DNA of 64,000 nucleotides, taken from Streptomyces bauhiniae (GTDB lineage: Bacteria; Actinomycetota; Actinomycetes; Streptomycetales; Streptomycetaceae). Numbering within the stretch: the stretch's first letter is position 1; each line of letters starts with the position of its first letter. Positions 8,152-16,919 of this stretch are shown here, piece after piece. Below the pieces are notes generated by a model, which worked only from the letters and a program-made list of their open reading frames with translations, was not told the DNA's origin and made no database searches. Made by a program: the position numbers and the translations under genes. The DNA is taken from assembly GCF_004784475.1 (NCBI RefSeq), contig NZ_SRRT01000006.1, positions 372,001 through 436,000 of the forward strand, read 5' to 3'.

Positions 8152-8682
8152 GTGAGCATCGACCCGTCCTCGATTCCGAACTTCGGGGGCCAGCCCGAGC
8201 AGCAGCCGGAGGGGCCGACGGGCCCCGTCCTCCCGGACCAGGACCTGGTGAAGCAGCTCCTGGACCAGATGGAGCTGAAGTACGTCGTGGACGAGGAGGG
8301 CGACCTCGCGGCGCCCTGGGAGCAGTTCCGTACGTACTTCATGTTCCGCGGTGAGGACGAGCAGGCCGTCTTCTCCGTGCGGACCTTCTACGACCGTCCG
8401 CACCAGATCGAGGAGAAGACGCGGCTGCTGGAGTCCGTCGACGACTGGAACCGGCGCACGCTGTGGCCCAAGGTCTACACCCACACCCACGACGACGGCA
8501 CGGTCCGCCTCATCGGCGAGGCCCAGATGCTGATCGGCACGGGCGTCGACCTCAACCACTTCGTCTCCTCCGTCGTGAGCTGGGTCCGCGCGGCCATCGA
8601 GTTCGACAAGTGGCTCGCCGAACAGCTCGGCCTGGAGCAGGAGATCGACGACGCGGAGGACTCGGGCGGGGACGTGGAGTAG
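8152..8682 (+). CDS. YbjN domain-containing protein
   Basis: A 176-residue protein of the YbjN family, which has a type III secretion chaperone-like fold. The GTG start has AAGGAG 7 nt upstream. The central region 'LLDQMELKYVVDEEGDLAAPW' and 'DWNRRTLWPKVY' are family features. The N-terminus is Pro/Gln-rich and the C-terminus acidic, so both ends are probably flexible. The biochemical role is not established. It stands alone and ends at a strong terminator. Confidence 0.82.
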   Translation: MSIDPSSIPNFGGQPEQQPEGPTGPVLPDQDLVKQLLDQMELKYVVDEEGDLAAPWEQFRTYFMFRGEDEQAVFSVRTFYDRPHQIEEKTRLLESVDDWNRRTLWPKVYTHTHDDGTVRLIGEAQMLIGTGVDLNHFVSSVVSWVRAAIEFDKWLAEQLGLEQEIDDAEDSGGDVE

Positions 8683-8700
8683 TCCACCCCTGATCCGTAC

Positions 8701-8746
8701 ACGGCCGAGGGCCGGGGCGCTTCACGCTGCCCCGGCCCTCGGCCGT
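8701..8746. terminator. 18-bp hairpin terminator between convergent genes
   Basis: A perfect 18-bp stem (8701-8718 with 8729-8746) and 10-nt loop lie between the YbjN gene and the convergent aminotransferase gene, and could serve both. Confidence 0.85.
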
Positions 8747-8752
8747 TTACGT

Positions 8753-8784
8753 TGTCACGCCATGCGGCTGTCACGCCATGCGGC
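8753..8784. repeat. Exact 16-bp tandem duplication at a stop codon
   Basis: TGTCACGCCATGCGGC occurs twice head to tail, covering the last codons and the stop of the aminotransferase gene. The second copy (on the + strand) contains the stop actually used. Confidence 0.8.
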
Positions 8785-9949
8785 GCAGGCGGTCCGTGGC
8801 CTCCTGGAGGATCTCCGGCTTCTTGCAGAACGCGAACCGTACGAACGGGGCGCCCGCCTCGCGGTCGTCGTAGAAGACGGCGTTGGGGATGGCGACGACG
8901 CCGGCGCGTTCGGGGAGGGCGCGGCAGAAGGCGAAGCCGTCCTTTTCGCCGAGGGGGCGGATGTCGGTGGTGATGAAGTAGGTGCCGGCCGGGCGGAAGA
9001 CGCCGAAGCCCGCTTCCGCGAGGCCCGTGGCGAGGATGTCGCGGCGGGCGAGCATGTCGCGGCGGAAGTCGTCGAAGTAGGAGTCGGGGAGCGCGAGGGC
9101 CTCGGCGACCGCGTACTGGAAGGGGCCCGCGGAGACGTAGGTGAGGTACTGCTTCGCCGAGCGGACCGCGCTGACCAGGGCGGGAGCCGCCGTCACCCAG
9201 CCGACCTTCCAGCCCGTGAACGAGAACGTCTTGCCGGCCGAGCCGATCGTCACCGTGCGGTCGCGCATGCCGGGGAAGCTCGCGAGCGGGAGGTGCTCGG
9301 CGTCGTCGAAGATCAGGTGCTCGTACACCTCGTCCGTCACCACCAGCAGGTCCCGCTCCACCGCCAGCCCGGCGATCGCGGCCAGCTCCTCGCGGGTGAG
9401 GACCGTGCCGGTCGGGTTGTGCGGGGTGTTGATCAGCAGCAGCCGGGTGCGGTCGGTGACGGCCGCGCGCAGCTCGTCCAGGTCAAGACGGAAGCGGTCC
9501 TCGTCCGGGCGCAGCGTCACCGGTACGCGCCGCCCGCCCGCCATGGCGATGCTCGCCGCGTACGAGTCGTAGTACGGCTCCAGCGCCACCACCTCGTCCC
9601 CCGGCTCCACCAGCGCGAGCAGCGTCGCCGCGATGGCCTCGGTGGCGCCCGCCGTGACCAGCACCTCGGTGTCGGGGTCGTACGCGAGCCCGTACCGGCG
9701 CTGCTGGTGCGCGGTGATCGCGTGCCGCAGCTCCGGCACGCCCGGACCCGGCGGGTACTGGTTGCCGCGCCCGTCCCGCAGCGCCCGTACCGCCGCCTCC
9801 CTGATCTCCTCGGGGCCGTCGGTGTCGGGGAAACCCTGGCCGAGGTTGATCGCGCCGGTGGCCGTGGCCAGCGCGGACATCTCGGCGAAGACGGTCGTCC
9901 CGAACTCGGCGAGCCGGCGGTTGAGGTACGGACGTGCGGTGGAGGTCAT
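8771..9949 (-). CDS. PLP-dependent class I aminotransferase
   Basis: A fold-type I aminotransferase of 392 residues. The PLP lysine lies in 'SAGKTFSFTGWKVGW', the substrate-carboxylate arginine region near 'PFVRFAFCKK', and 'INTPHNPTG' is the conserved NPTG motif. The overall pattern fits the kynurenine/glutamine transaminase and N-succinyldiaminopimelate aminotransferase (DapC-like) group; the substrate cannot be fixed. The ATG at 9949 is preferred over 9958 because GGAGG directly abuts the upstream ATG but sits 9 nt before this one. The gene is not in an operon. Confidence 0.9.
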   Translation of the reverse strand: MTSTARPYLNRRLAEFGTTVFAEMSALATATGAINLGQGFPDTDGPEEIREAAVRALRDGRGNQYPPGPGVPELRHAITAHQQRRYGLAYDPDTEVLVTAGATEAIAATLLALVEPGDEVVALEPYYDSYAASIAMAGGRRVPVTLRPDEDRFRLDLDELRAAVTDRTRLLLINTPHNPTGTVLTREELAAIAGLAVERDLLVVTDEVYEHLIFDDAEHLPLASFPGMRDRTVTIGSAGKTFSFTGWKVGWVTAAPALVSAVRSAKQYLTYVSAGPFQYAVAEALALPDSYFDDFRRDMLARRDILATGLAEAGFGVFRPAGTYFITTDIRPLGEKDGFAFCRALPERAGVVAIPNAVFYDDREAGAPFVRFAFCKKPEILQEATDRLRRMA

Positions 9950-10342
9950 GCCGGCCATCCTCCGCCCAAGCTCTGGAGGTTCTCAACACTGTCGCTGACG
10001 AGCACCTGTGCCGACATCTCCTCCACCCTGTCTGAGCTGGGGGAGTGCTGTCGGCAACTGTTGTCATCCGTCGGCGTGGGCTGCCCTCGGACGGCTCGGT
10101 CGGAACCACAGGGGCGCAGGTGCGACGCACCGTAATGGGACCTGTCATCGCCCGAGGCCGATATGGCTCAAAGATTTGGACAACCCTACGCAAGACGCTC
10201 GGCCAGGGATTCCTGGCCGAGCGTATGTCGGAAACCACCCGCAACCACGGTTGGCGATGACGCATGAGCATTCATCCGACGGTGGCCGGTCTTATCTCAG
10301 CCGTTCAAGCCAATGAGTGCCGTGCTGGCCGGGCACAGTGCA
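9950..10342. other. Gene-free region with one orphan hairpin
   Basis: About 390 bp between two minus-strand genes. Base composition is lower in GC than in the flanking genes. Apart from the aminotransferase ribosome-binding site and the hairpin at 10195-10224 I see no supported gene or RNA. Confidence 0.5.
10195..10224. terminator. Perfect 13-bp hairpin, possible terminator
   Basis: ACGCTCGGCCAGG pairs exactly with CCTGGCCGAGCGT across a 4-nt loop. It lies about 120 bp beyond the stop of the minus-strand secreted-protein gene at 10343 and could terminate it. No T-tract is seen on either side. Confidence 0.4.
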
Positions 10343-10816
10343 TCACGGGGTGAGCTTCCACTGCATGTACTTTGTGTTGCTGGTCCTCTTGCCGCAGAGG
10401 GGCTTCCCGCTCACCGTCTTGAAGTACTTTCCTGGTGCGGACATGTATGTGGTGTGATTGAGGCGCTTGTCGTTCATCGTGATGACAGTTGCCTTGTCGC
10501 AGGTCGTGCCCAGGGGGGCCTTCTCGGACCGCGTGGGCGCACTCAGACACCACCCGCCGAGCTGATTGGCAAGGCTGGCGACTTTCGTACCCTCGGCTGC
10601 CCAGTACTGGGAGTACTTCTTCTGGCAATTGGCGAATGTGACGTTCTTGCCGACTCCGTTCCACTGGAGGCACTTTCCCGTGGTGGCGCTCTTGAGATGC
10701 CAAATGAGGGGCCAAGAGGCGCTGGCCGGCTGTGTCGGACCGAACGCAGTGAATCCAAGCGCGAGCGCCATGGCGCCCGTTGCGATGGTCGACGTGGTCT
10801 TGTTGAAGAGTTTCAC
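10343..10816 (-). CDS. Small secreted ricin-type (beta-trefoil) lectin-like protein
   Basis: A 157-residue secreted protein. Residues 1-33 form a Sec signal peptide ending in PASA before 'SWPLIWH'. The mature domain of about 124 residues has 'TGKCLQWNGVG', 'FANCQKKYSQYW' and 'GGWCLSAP', the CLxxN/C...QxW pattern of ricin-B-like beta-trefoil repeats, with five cysteines in all. Codon use (for example AAA, AAT, ACT) is much less GC-biased than in the surrounding core genes, which suggests acquisition by transfer. No enzyme domain is attached. Carbohydrate binding is inferred from the fold only. Confidence 0.7.
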   Translation of the reverse strand: MKLFNKTTSTIATGAMALALGFTAFGPTQPASASWPLIWHLKSATTGKCLQWNGVGKNVTFANCQKKYSQYWAAEGTKVASLANQLGGWCLSAPTRSEKAPLGTTCDKATVITMNDKRLNHTTYMSAPGKYFKTVSGKPLCGKRTSNTKYMQWKLTP

Positions 10817-11281
10817 CCTGACTGCCGATCTCTCAGCGGGTATCCCCGTTTGCTTTGTGTGTGCAGATCATGACTGCCGGCGACTGTGTGGAGGAAGCGA
10901 TTTGAGGGAAACCTGAGCCCGCGATGCTGAGGGGTGCCTGGGTGCCGACTTCAAGTCGATTGGCTCTAGCCGTCGCGGGACTCATGCCGTCAGCGGACGA
11001 GACGGCGAATAGAAACGCGGCACGCACGTACGGCATGCAAGGCCCGCGCTGTGGACTCGGTGTTTCAGCGTGGTTCCGAGGGAAACGGCCCACAGACGGA
11101 CGGCTCCTGATCTCCCTCCCGGTGCAGGCCAGGTCGACCATCCTGAAGAACCCTCTGGAGTTCCTCAACTCGGCTTTGGGGTTCTTCGCGGGCGGGCATT
11201 CCCCGGTCACCGCGCGGTGCGCGGGGTTGGACGAGGGGCCCACGGGGGGTCGCTTCGGGGGAACGGAAGGAGGGGGACGCC
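10817..11281. other. Gene-free region between divergent genes
   Basis: About 465 bp upstream of both the secreted-protein gene (minus) and the Gly-rich membrane protein gene (plus). It must hold both promoters, but I cannot identify elements with confidence. The left half is lower in GC, like the secreted-protein gene. Confidence 0.45.
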
Positions 11282-11665
11282 ATGGTTGTCGGCATCGTCC
11301 TTGTCGTGGTGATCGTGGTGGGCCTGGCCGTGCGGCGGTCCCGGCGGCGGCGCAGGTGGGGGCGGCAGCGGGTCTCGCCGGGGACGGCCCGCTCGCTGCG
11401 GGGTGGTTCGGGGTCGTCCCGGTCCTCGGGTTCGTCGTCGTCGGCGTACGACGGCGGGTCGAGCTGGTGGGTCTGGGGCGGGGAGTCCGGGGGCTCCTCC
11501 GGCGGGCATCACGGGGGCCATCACGGGGGTCACCACGGCGGGGACAGCGGGCACGGTGGTCACTCGTCCTGCGGGGGCGGCGGCCACTCGTCCTGCGGAG
11601 GCGGTTCGTCCTGCGGCGGCGGGTCCTCCTGCGGAGGTGGCGGGGGCTGCGGGGGCGGTAGCTGA
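11282..11665 (+). CDS. Single-span protein with Gly/His/Cys-rich tail
   Basis: A 127-residue protein of unknown role with a very strong ribosome-binding site (GGAAGGAGGGGG). Residues 2-17 form one hydrophobic segment followed by an Arg-rich cluster (18-30), predicting an N-out, C-in anchor. The rest is low complexity: a Ser/Gly stretch, then GGHHGGHHGGHHGG, then repeats of (H)SSCGGGG that give six cysteines. Similar HHGG/CGGGG tails are known at the ends of TIGR04222-type membrane proteins of actinomycetes. Metal binding is plausible but inferred. Confidence 0.65.
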   Translation: MVVGIVLVVVIVVGLAVRRSRRRRRWGRQRVSPGTARSLRGGSGSSRSSGSSSSAYDGGSSWWVWGGESGGSSGGHHGGHHGGHHGGDSGHGGHSSCGGGGHSSCGGGSSCGGGSSCGGGGGCGGGS

Positions 11666-12097
11666 GCCGGCCGGACCGGGGCGGGCGCGGGCGGAGCGGT
11701 AGCACGCCCGCGCCCGCCCGCTCCGCGTGTTCGAGCGGGCGCGGCGGCCGACGGCCCGCTCGGCGGCGATTTCCGGCCGCCCCCGGCCGACTCCGCGTGG
11801 CGGAAACGCCCACGGGGCGGCGCCCAGGGCGCGTGATCCGGCGGAGCCGCTCGCTCCGCGCGGGGCGTACGCCGTAGTTGAACAGTTGAGCTGTGGAGCC
11901 CTCTGAGGGATGGAAACCCTCCGAACTTGGGTAAAAACGCTGTGGCAGGGCCAGTGTTCGTGATTCCCTCTAAAACACCACCTCAAGCCCTCGGACGTCC
12001 TCAGGACACCGCTTCTCCAGCCGGGCCGACCTGGCCGAATCGCCCGGTGTCACCGAGGTGTGCCGCCCCTCTCCTTGTGTGTTAGCGGAGCCGATCC
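11666..12097. other. Gene-free region holding a GC-rich hairpin
   Basis: About 430 bp. The left part contains the terminator hairpin at 11679-11719. The right part (about 11877-12000) is less GC-rich and probably carries the promoter of the DUF2617 gene; no convincing -10/-35 pair is called. Confidence 0.45.
11679..11719 (+). terminator. 14-bp GC hairpin after the Gly-rich gene
   Basis: GGGCGGGCGCGGGC (11679-11692) pairs perfectly with 11706-11719 across a 13-nt loop, beginning 14 bp after the stop codon. There is no T-tract, as is common in Streptomyces. Confidence 0.65.
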
Positions 12098-12625
12098 ATG
12101 CTCACGACCCTGAACACGTCCTACACCGACACCCGAGCCGCCGACCTCGCCTGGGCCCTCGGCCGCGAACCGCTTCCGGCCCTGGCCACCCTCGACCTCG
12201 AACTGAGCGGCGCGAAGATGCAGTTGAGGCTGCTCGGCGCCTCGCACCAGGTCCTTCTGGAGGAGGACCTGGGCAGTTGTTCGGAGACGGTCGCGTGCAT
12301 CCCCGGCTCCTCGACCCCGCTCCCGCTCGGCGTCGCCAAGCGCGTCGGCGACTGGGAGTACGAGTTCGCGGCGCGCGTGGAGATGCTCACGCCGGGCTCC
12401 TTCGCGGGCCGCGCCCAGGAGTTGCTCGCACTGGTCTCCGATCATCCGCACGGACTCGCCGGGGTCTTCCCCGGCAGCCCGCACGCCTTCACCGCGATGC
12501 TCGCCCAGCGGCACGACGGCCAGGTGCGGTGGCGTACCTGGCACGCGTACCCGCAGGACGGGCAGTTGGTGGCGACCCGCACCCGCGTCGGGGTGAGAGT
12601 CCCGGCCGGGCAGGGTGCCTGGTAA
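12098..12625 (+). CDS. DUF2617 family protein
   Basis: A 175-residue protein of DUF2617, a family of unknown function largely confined to actinobacteria. Family-like elements are the N-terminal 'TSYTDTRAADLAWALG', the 'LGASHQVLLE' region and a C-terminal 'RWRTWHAYPQDGQLVATRT'. It precedes the spermidine synthase-like gene by 80 bp; the two are often neighbours in Streptomyces, which suggests linked use but does not reveal a function. Confidence 0.8.
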   Translation: MLTTLNTSYTDTRAADLAWALGREPLPALATLDLELSGAKMQLRLLGASHQVLLEEDLGSCSETVACIPGSSTPLPLGVAKRVGDWEYEFAARVEMLTPGSFAGRAQELLALVSDHPHGLAGVFPGSPHAFTAMLAQRHDGQVRWRTWHAYPQDGQLVATRTRVGVRVPAGQGAW

Positions 12626-12705
12626 ACCAACAGGGCCAGGTTGACGGGGAGTTTCCACACGTGTGGGTGACGAAGCGTCCCGCTGTGGTGACGTAACGTC
12701 GCAGC

Positions 12706-14352
12706 GTGATCGATCCGCACGCCCCCGTGTCCCGGGGTGCCCCGCTGTCCTCGGGTGCCCCGCCCTGGACCGAGCCCGCGCGGCTGCCCGTCGAGCCCGG
12801 GACCGGGCGGTTCCTGGTGCTCGCGTGCGTCTTCGTCTGCGCGGCCTGCGGGCTGGTGTACGAACTCGAACTCGTCGCTTTCGCCTCGTACTTGATCGGT
12901 GACTCGGTCACCCAGGCGTCCGTGGTGCTGTCGGTGATGGTGTTCGCCATGGGCATCGGCTCGCTCGGCGCGAAACGGCTGCGCTGGCACGCGGCGGTGG
13001 GGTTCGGCGCGATCGAGACCGCGCTCGCGCTGGTGGGCGGGTGCAGTGCGATGGCGTTGTACGCGGTGTTCGCGTGGACCGGCGGCTGGGGCGGGATCTG
13101 GGCGGACGGGCCGCGCTGTCTGCTGGTCGGATTCTCCCTGGCCATCGGGTTGTTGGTGGGCGCCGAGGTGCCGTTGCTGATGGAGCTGATCCAGCGCATC
13201 CGGCGGCAGGACGCGGGCGGGGCGGTGGCGGATCTCTTCGCCGCGGACTATGTGGGCGCGCTGGTAGGGGGGTTGGCGTTTCCCTTCCTACTCCTCCCGT
13301 TCCTGGGGCAGTTGACCGGCGCGCTGCTCACCGGGTCGGTGAACGTGGTGGCGGGCAGCGCGCTGGTGCTCGGGCTGTTTCGCCGCGATCTCACCCGGCG
13401 CGCCCGCTGGACGCTGCTCGTCGCCGGGCTCGCGGTGCTCGGCGTGCTTGCCTCCGCCGCCGTGCTCGCCGGCGACTTCGAGGCGGCCGCCCGGCGCGCG
13501 GTGTACGGGCCGGACGTACGGGTGGCCGCGCAGACGGACGTACAGGAGGTGGTCCTCGCCGGCGGTACGGACGGCAAGCCGCTCGACCTCTTCCTCGACG
13601 GGCGGCTGCGGGTCGGCGGCCGGGACGAGCGGCGGTACCACGAGGCGCTGGTCCACCCCGCGCTGTCCGGTCCGCACCGGCGGGTACTGATCCTGGGCGG
13701 CGGGGACGGGCTGGCCGCGCGCGAGGTGCTGCGCCACCGGGGAGTCTCGCGGGTGGACGTGGTCGAACTGGACGCCGGGCTCGTACGGTTGGCCCGCCGC
13801 GACCCCGGCCTCTCCGCCCTCAACGCGCACGCGTACGACGACCCGCGCGTCCACGTCACCACGGCGGACGCGCTGAGCTGGCTGCGGCGGGCGCCGGCCG
13901 GCCGGTACGACGTCGTCCTCGCGGACCTCCCCGACCCCGGCATCACCGCGAGCACCAAGCTGTACTCCCAGGAGTTCTACGGCCTCACCCGCCGCGTCCT
14001 CACCCCTGACGGCCGCCTCGCGGTCCACGCGGGCCCGCTGTCGGCGCGGCCCCGCGTCTTCTGGACGGTCGAGGCGACGTTGCGCGCGGCGGGCTTCTCC
14101 GCCACCCCCTACCGCGTCCTCGGCCACGACACCGGCTTCGCCACGGGCCCCGACCGCTCGGCGGGGTCTTCCCGCACCCCGCACGACTGGGGCTTCCTCC
14201 TGGCGGCGCCCGGCCGTCACGCTCCCCACCCCCACCTCGACTTCTACCCCGCCACCCTGACCGACTCGGACCTCAGAGTGGACGTAGCGGCAGCCCGCCT
14301 CACCCGCGTACCGGGCCTACGCCCGTCCACGCTGGCGCGTCCGCAGTACTGA
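12706..14352 (+). CDS. Membrane-anchored spermidine synthase-like protein
   Basis: A 548-residue fusion of an N-terminal membrane domain (about residues 27-260, six to seven hydrophobic spans such as '[23 protein letters not shown]') with a C-terminal aminopropyltransferase-type Rossmann domain. The latter shows '[16 protein letters not shown]' (about 327-342), the acidic 'VDVVELD' and '[10 protein letters not shown]', the conserved SpeE blocks. Family members transfer aminopropyl groups from decarboxylated S-adenosylmethionine; whether this membrane-fused form makes spermidine is untested. The GTG start has no clear Shine-Dalgarno sequence. Confidence 0.85.
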   Translation: MIDPHAPVSRGAPLSSGAPPWTEPARLPVEPGTGRFLVLACVFVCAACGLVYELELVAFASYLIGDSVTQASVVLSVMVFAMGIGSLGAKRLRWHAAVGFGAIETALALVGGCSAMALYAVFAWTGGWGGIWADGPRCLLVGFSLAIGLLVGAEVPLLMELIQRIRRQDAGGAVADLFAADYVGALVGGLAFPFLLLPFLGQLTGALLTGSVNVVAGSALVLGLFRRDLTRRARWTLLVAGLAVLGVLASAAVLAGDFEAAARRAVYGPDVRVAAQTDVQEVVLAGGTDGKPLDLFLDGRLRVGGRDERRYHEALVHPALSGPHRRVLILGGGDGLAAREVLRHRGVSRVDVVELDAGLVRLARRDPGLSALNAHAYDDPRVHVTTADALSWLRRAPAGRYDVVLADLPDPGITASTKLYSQEFYGLTRRVLTPDGRLAVHAGPLSARPRVFWTVEATLRAAGFSATPYRVLGHDTGFATGPDRSAGSSRTPHDWGFLLAAPGRHAPHPHLDFYPATLTDSDLRVDVAAARLTRVPGLRPSTLARPQY

Positions 14353-14938
14353 GGGGGTTCTGAGGCGGGGGCTTACGGGTTTGGCCGGCTGTGGGGGCCC
14401 GAGTCGGACACGGGGCCAGGAGCCCTCTGTGGTGTTGCGCCGGGTGGGGCACCTCCGCGTTGGGCGCTGCGGGCGGGGGCCTGGGGGTGGGTCGGCTGTA
14501 GGGGGACCGCTGCGCTCGTGAACCCCTAGGGGCCCGGCTCGGACGGGTCGAAGTACCTGCGGTTCAGGGCCTGAGGGCGGGGGCCTCGGGGGCCGGTGGG
14601 GGCGGAAGCAGTCGAGGTCTGGGACCCGTACGGGTCTGGGGCCCCTGCGGGTCTGGCTCCCCTACGGGGCTGGAACCTCTGTGGGTCTGGGGCCCTTGCG
14701 GGTCTGGGCCGTGGGGTTCTCGTTGCGGCCCACGCGGGGTAGGTCCCGCTGCGGGTCCGGGGCCTCGGCGGGGCCGGGGCTCACAGGGTGGGAGTTTCCC
14801 GGTAGGGCTGCGGGTGTCTGTCCCTCCGAGGCCGGGGGGTCTGCGGCGCCCCGTTCCTCGCTCCCCGACAGGGTCCTGGGCTCCCGTTCGCCGCGAGGGC
14901 AGGTGCATTTCGGGGGGTACTGGGTAGGCTCGGCCAAC
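14353..14938. other. Gene-free region with short degenerate repeats
   Basis: About 590 bp. Between about 14620 and 14720 the phrase GGGTCTGGGGCCCCTGCGGG recurs in four or five imperfect copies 20-35 bp apart. Open frames here are artefacts of GC bias; their codon-position pattern is poor and they lack ribosome-binding sites. The right end carries the upstream region of the SRPBCC gene. Confidence 0.55.
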
Positions 14939-16249
14939 ATGGAGCTTCAGGTCTTCGTTCCGGTTCCGGCCGACCGGCTCAGGGAGGCCCTCGCGGACGC
15001 CGTGAGGGTTGCCCGCGCGGTGCCGGGACTCCAGCAGGACGCCGGCGCGGCTCCCGTCGCCGGGCGACTGAAGCTGCGGGTCGGCGGGCATTCGGTGACG
15101 TACCGGGGCACGCTGGCGGTGAGTGGCCGGGCGGACGGTACGTACGCGGTACGCGCGGACGGTACGGAGTCGCGCGGCGCCGGTACGGTCACGCTGTCCC
15201 TGACCCTGGCCCTGCTGCCCACCGAGGGCGGCACGACGGTCACCGTGGGCGGCACAGCCAAGGCGGACGGCCGCCTCGCGGAACTCCCTGCGGACGCGGT
15301 GACGACTGCGGCGAACCGGTTGCTGACGCGGACGTTGGAGACGTTGGCGGCGGGCGCGGCTGAGGGCACCGGGTCGGTTCAGGGCGCGTCCGGGGACACC
15401 GGGTCGGGACAGGCAGAGCCCAAGGGCACCGGGCCGGGACAGTCGCCGGCCGAGGCGACCGAGCCGGGGCAGCGGGCAGGTGGCGAGGCAGCCGGGCCGA
15501 GGCAGGCGAAAGGCGCGTCTGAGCCGGGGCAGCCGGACCAGCAGGCAGCGGCCAATGCAGCCGGGCTGGAGCAGGGCGATTCGGCCGAGCCGGGGCAGCG
15601 GGCAGGTAGCGAGGCAGCCGAGCGGAGGCAGGCGAAAGGCGCGTCTGAGCCGGGGCAGCCGGACCAGCAGGCAGCGGCCGATGCAGCCGGGCCGGAGCAG
15701 GGCGATTCGGCCGAGCCGGGGCAGCGGGCGGAGGCCGAGGCCGAGGCGGCCAGGCAGGCGCAGGCGGAAGGCGCGTCTGAACCGGGGGAGCAGGAACAGG
15801 GTGAGTCGACCGAGCCGCGCCAGGAGGCAGCGGGCAAGGCAGCCGGGCCGGAGCAGGCAGAGGCCGAGGACGACAAGTCCGCGCCAGGCCGGCAGGCCGA
15901 CGCCGAGCCCGGTGACGACCAGCCCAGCCCCCCGCCCCCCTCCGTCTTCGACGCCGAAGTCCCCCCGCCCTCCCTCGACCCCGAGACGGACGCGGCCATC
16001 CCCGACACCGTCCCCGACGGCCTGGAGGTCCGCGCCGAACCCCCCGCCGAGGCCGCCCACGCCCGCCGGACGATGATCGGCCGCAGCGCGGAGGAGGTCG
16101 ACCACGCCCCACCCCGTGGCCGCTACGCCCCCGTACCGGCCCCCCAGACGGTGACCGCCAACCCGGCCCTCCGCTGGGCCGCCCCGGCAGCGGCGGTGGC
16201 GGTCGCCTCGGCGATCGTGGTCGCACGGGCCCTCCGCAAGCGCCACTGA
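14939..16249 (+). CDS. SRPBCC (CoxG-like) protein with repeat linker and C-terminal anchor
   Basis: A 436-residue protein. Residues 1-135 form a START/SRPBCC-type domain resembling carbon monoxide dehydrogenase subunit G ('MELQVFVPVPADRLREAL', 'AGRLKLRVGG', 'TTAANRLLTRTLETL'). Residues 140-320 are a low-complexity Gly/Glu/Gln/Ala linker containing two nearly identical 42-residue repeats. The C-terminus (about 405-436) is one transmembrane segment followed by 'RALRKRH', so the protein is tail-anchored. Ligand and partners are unknown. The ATG at 14939 is chosen because the domain begins there. Confidence 0.75.
   Translation: MELQVFVPVPADRLREALADAVRVARAVPGLQQDAGAAPVAGRLKLRVGGHSVTYRGTLAVSGRADGTYAVRADGTESRGAGTVTLSLTLALLPTEGGTTVTVGGTAKADGRLAELPADAVTTAANRLLTRTLETLAAGAAEGTGSVQGASGDTGSGQAEPKGTGPGQSPAEATEPGQRAGGEAAGPRQAKGASEPGQPDQQAAANAAGLEQGDSAEPGQRAGSEAAERRQAKGASEPGQPDQQAAADAAGPEQGDSAEPGQRAEAEAEAARQAQAEGASEPGEQEQGESTEPRQEAAGKAAGPEQAEAEDDKSAPGRQADAEPGDDQPSPPPPSVFDAEVPPPSLDPETDAAIPDTVPDGLEVRAEPPAEAAHARRTMIGRSAEEVDHAPPRGRYAPVPAPQTVTANPALRWAAPAAAVAVASAIVVARALRKRH
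15475..15726 (+). repeat. Two 126-bp tandem repeats inside the SRPBCC gene
   Basis: Two units of 126 bp (42 codons) are offset exactly 126 bp and differ at only a few bases. Both contain 'QAKGASEPGQPDQQAAA' and 'EQGDSAEPGQRA'. A third, decayed copy follows. The copy number is likely to vary between strains. Confidence 0.85.
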
Positions 16250-16919
16250 CCGCTCCGCGGCGAGGGCGACCGCCGGGCCGAAACGCCCGTCAGCCCTGAG
16301 TGGCTTTGCCCTGTCGGGCCCCGAGCGGGCCGAACCACGGTCGGGGGCGGCCGCGCACGGAGCCGCCCGGCGCGTAGAGCAACTCGCCGGAGTCCCCCAC
16401 CTGAGGAGCGCGGCCCCCGCACTGGGCGGCCCTAGTAGCGGCCACGTCCACCCTGTCTCGGCCACCCCCGGGCGGGCCAGGCCGGACGTGGAGCCGTCCC
16501 GGCCGAGTGCAGCGACCCGCAGGATCATCACCGCGTGCCACCCCCACTTGAGCAGCACGGCTCCCGCACCGAGCGCCCAGTAGGAGCCGCGTCCATCCTG
16601 TGTCGGCCGTCCCCCGCGCGGGCAAGGCCGCGCGGAGCCGCCCAGGCCGAGTGCAGCGACCCGCAGGCCCCTTCCGCCCCAGCCTTAGGGGGCGCGGCCG
16701 CGCAGGGCAACCAGCCGCCGGTCGTGCCCGGCACCGTCGACTCCGCCCGGCGCGGAGCGAGCGGTGCCGAAAGCCGAGGTGAAGCACCCCGCCCCCGACG
16801 CCCCCGTACCTCGCAGCCCCCTGACCCCCCGCCCCCGACACCCCCGTACCCCGAGAACCTCGCAGCCCCCTGACACCACCCCCCGCCCCACCCCCGGAGG
16901 GACCAGTAGGGTCGGCAGC
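16250..16919. other. Gene-free region with duplicated noncoding sequence
   Basis: About 670 bp. It contains two diverged copies of a 147-bp unit (16411-16705) and, at about 16786-16880, two copies of a C-rich phrase containing CTCGCAGCCCCCTGAC. I see no gene with a usable ribosome-binding site. Confidence 0.55.
16411..16705. repeat. Two diverged 147-bp noncoding direct repeats
   Basis: Unit 1 starts with CGGCCCCCGCACTGGGCGG (16411) and unit 2 with CGGCTCCCGCACCGAGCGC (16558). Both include GGCCGAGTGCAGCGACCCGCAGG, identical in the two units. The offset is 147 bp. Confidence 0.75.

Noticed and set aside
10924-11661. Open frame running into the Gly-rich gene from upstream
   Set aside because: It uses another frame than the gene with the strong ribosome-binding site and has no recognisable domain.
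11877-12000. GAGGGATGGAAACCCTCC-like stretch as a CRISPR repeat or small RNA
   Set aside because: It occurs once only; the short inverted repeat is too weak to support an RNA gene.
14564-16558. Long minus-strand frame rich in Arg, Leu and Pro over the SRPBCC gene
   Set aside because: The forward gene has a clear domain structure and the reverse frame only reflects the repeats and GC bias.
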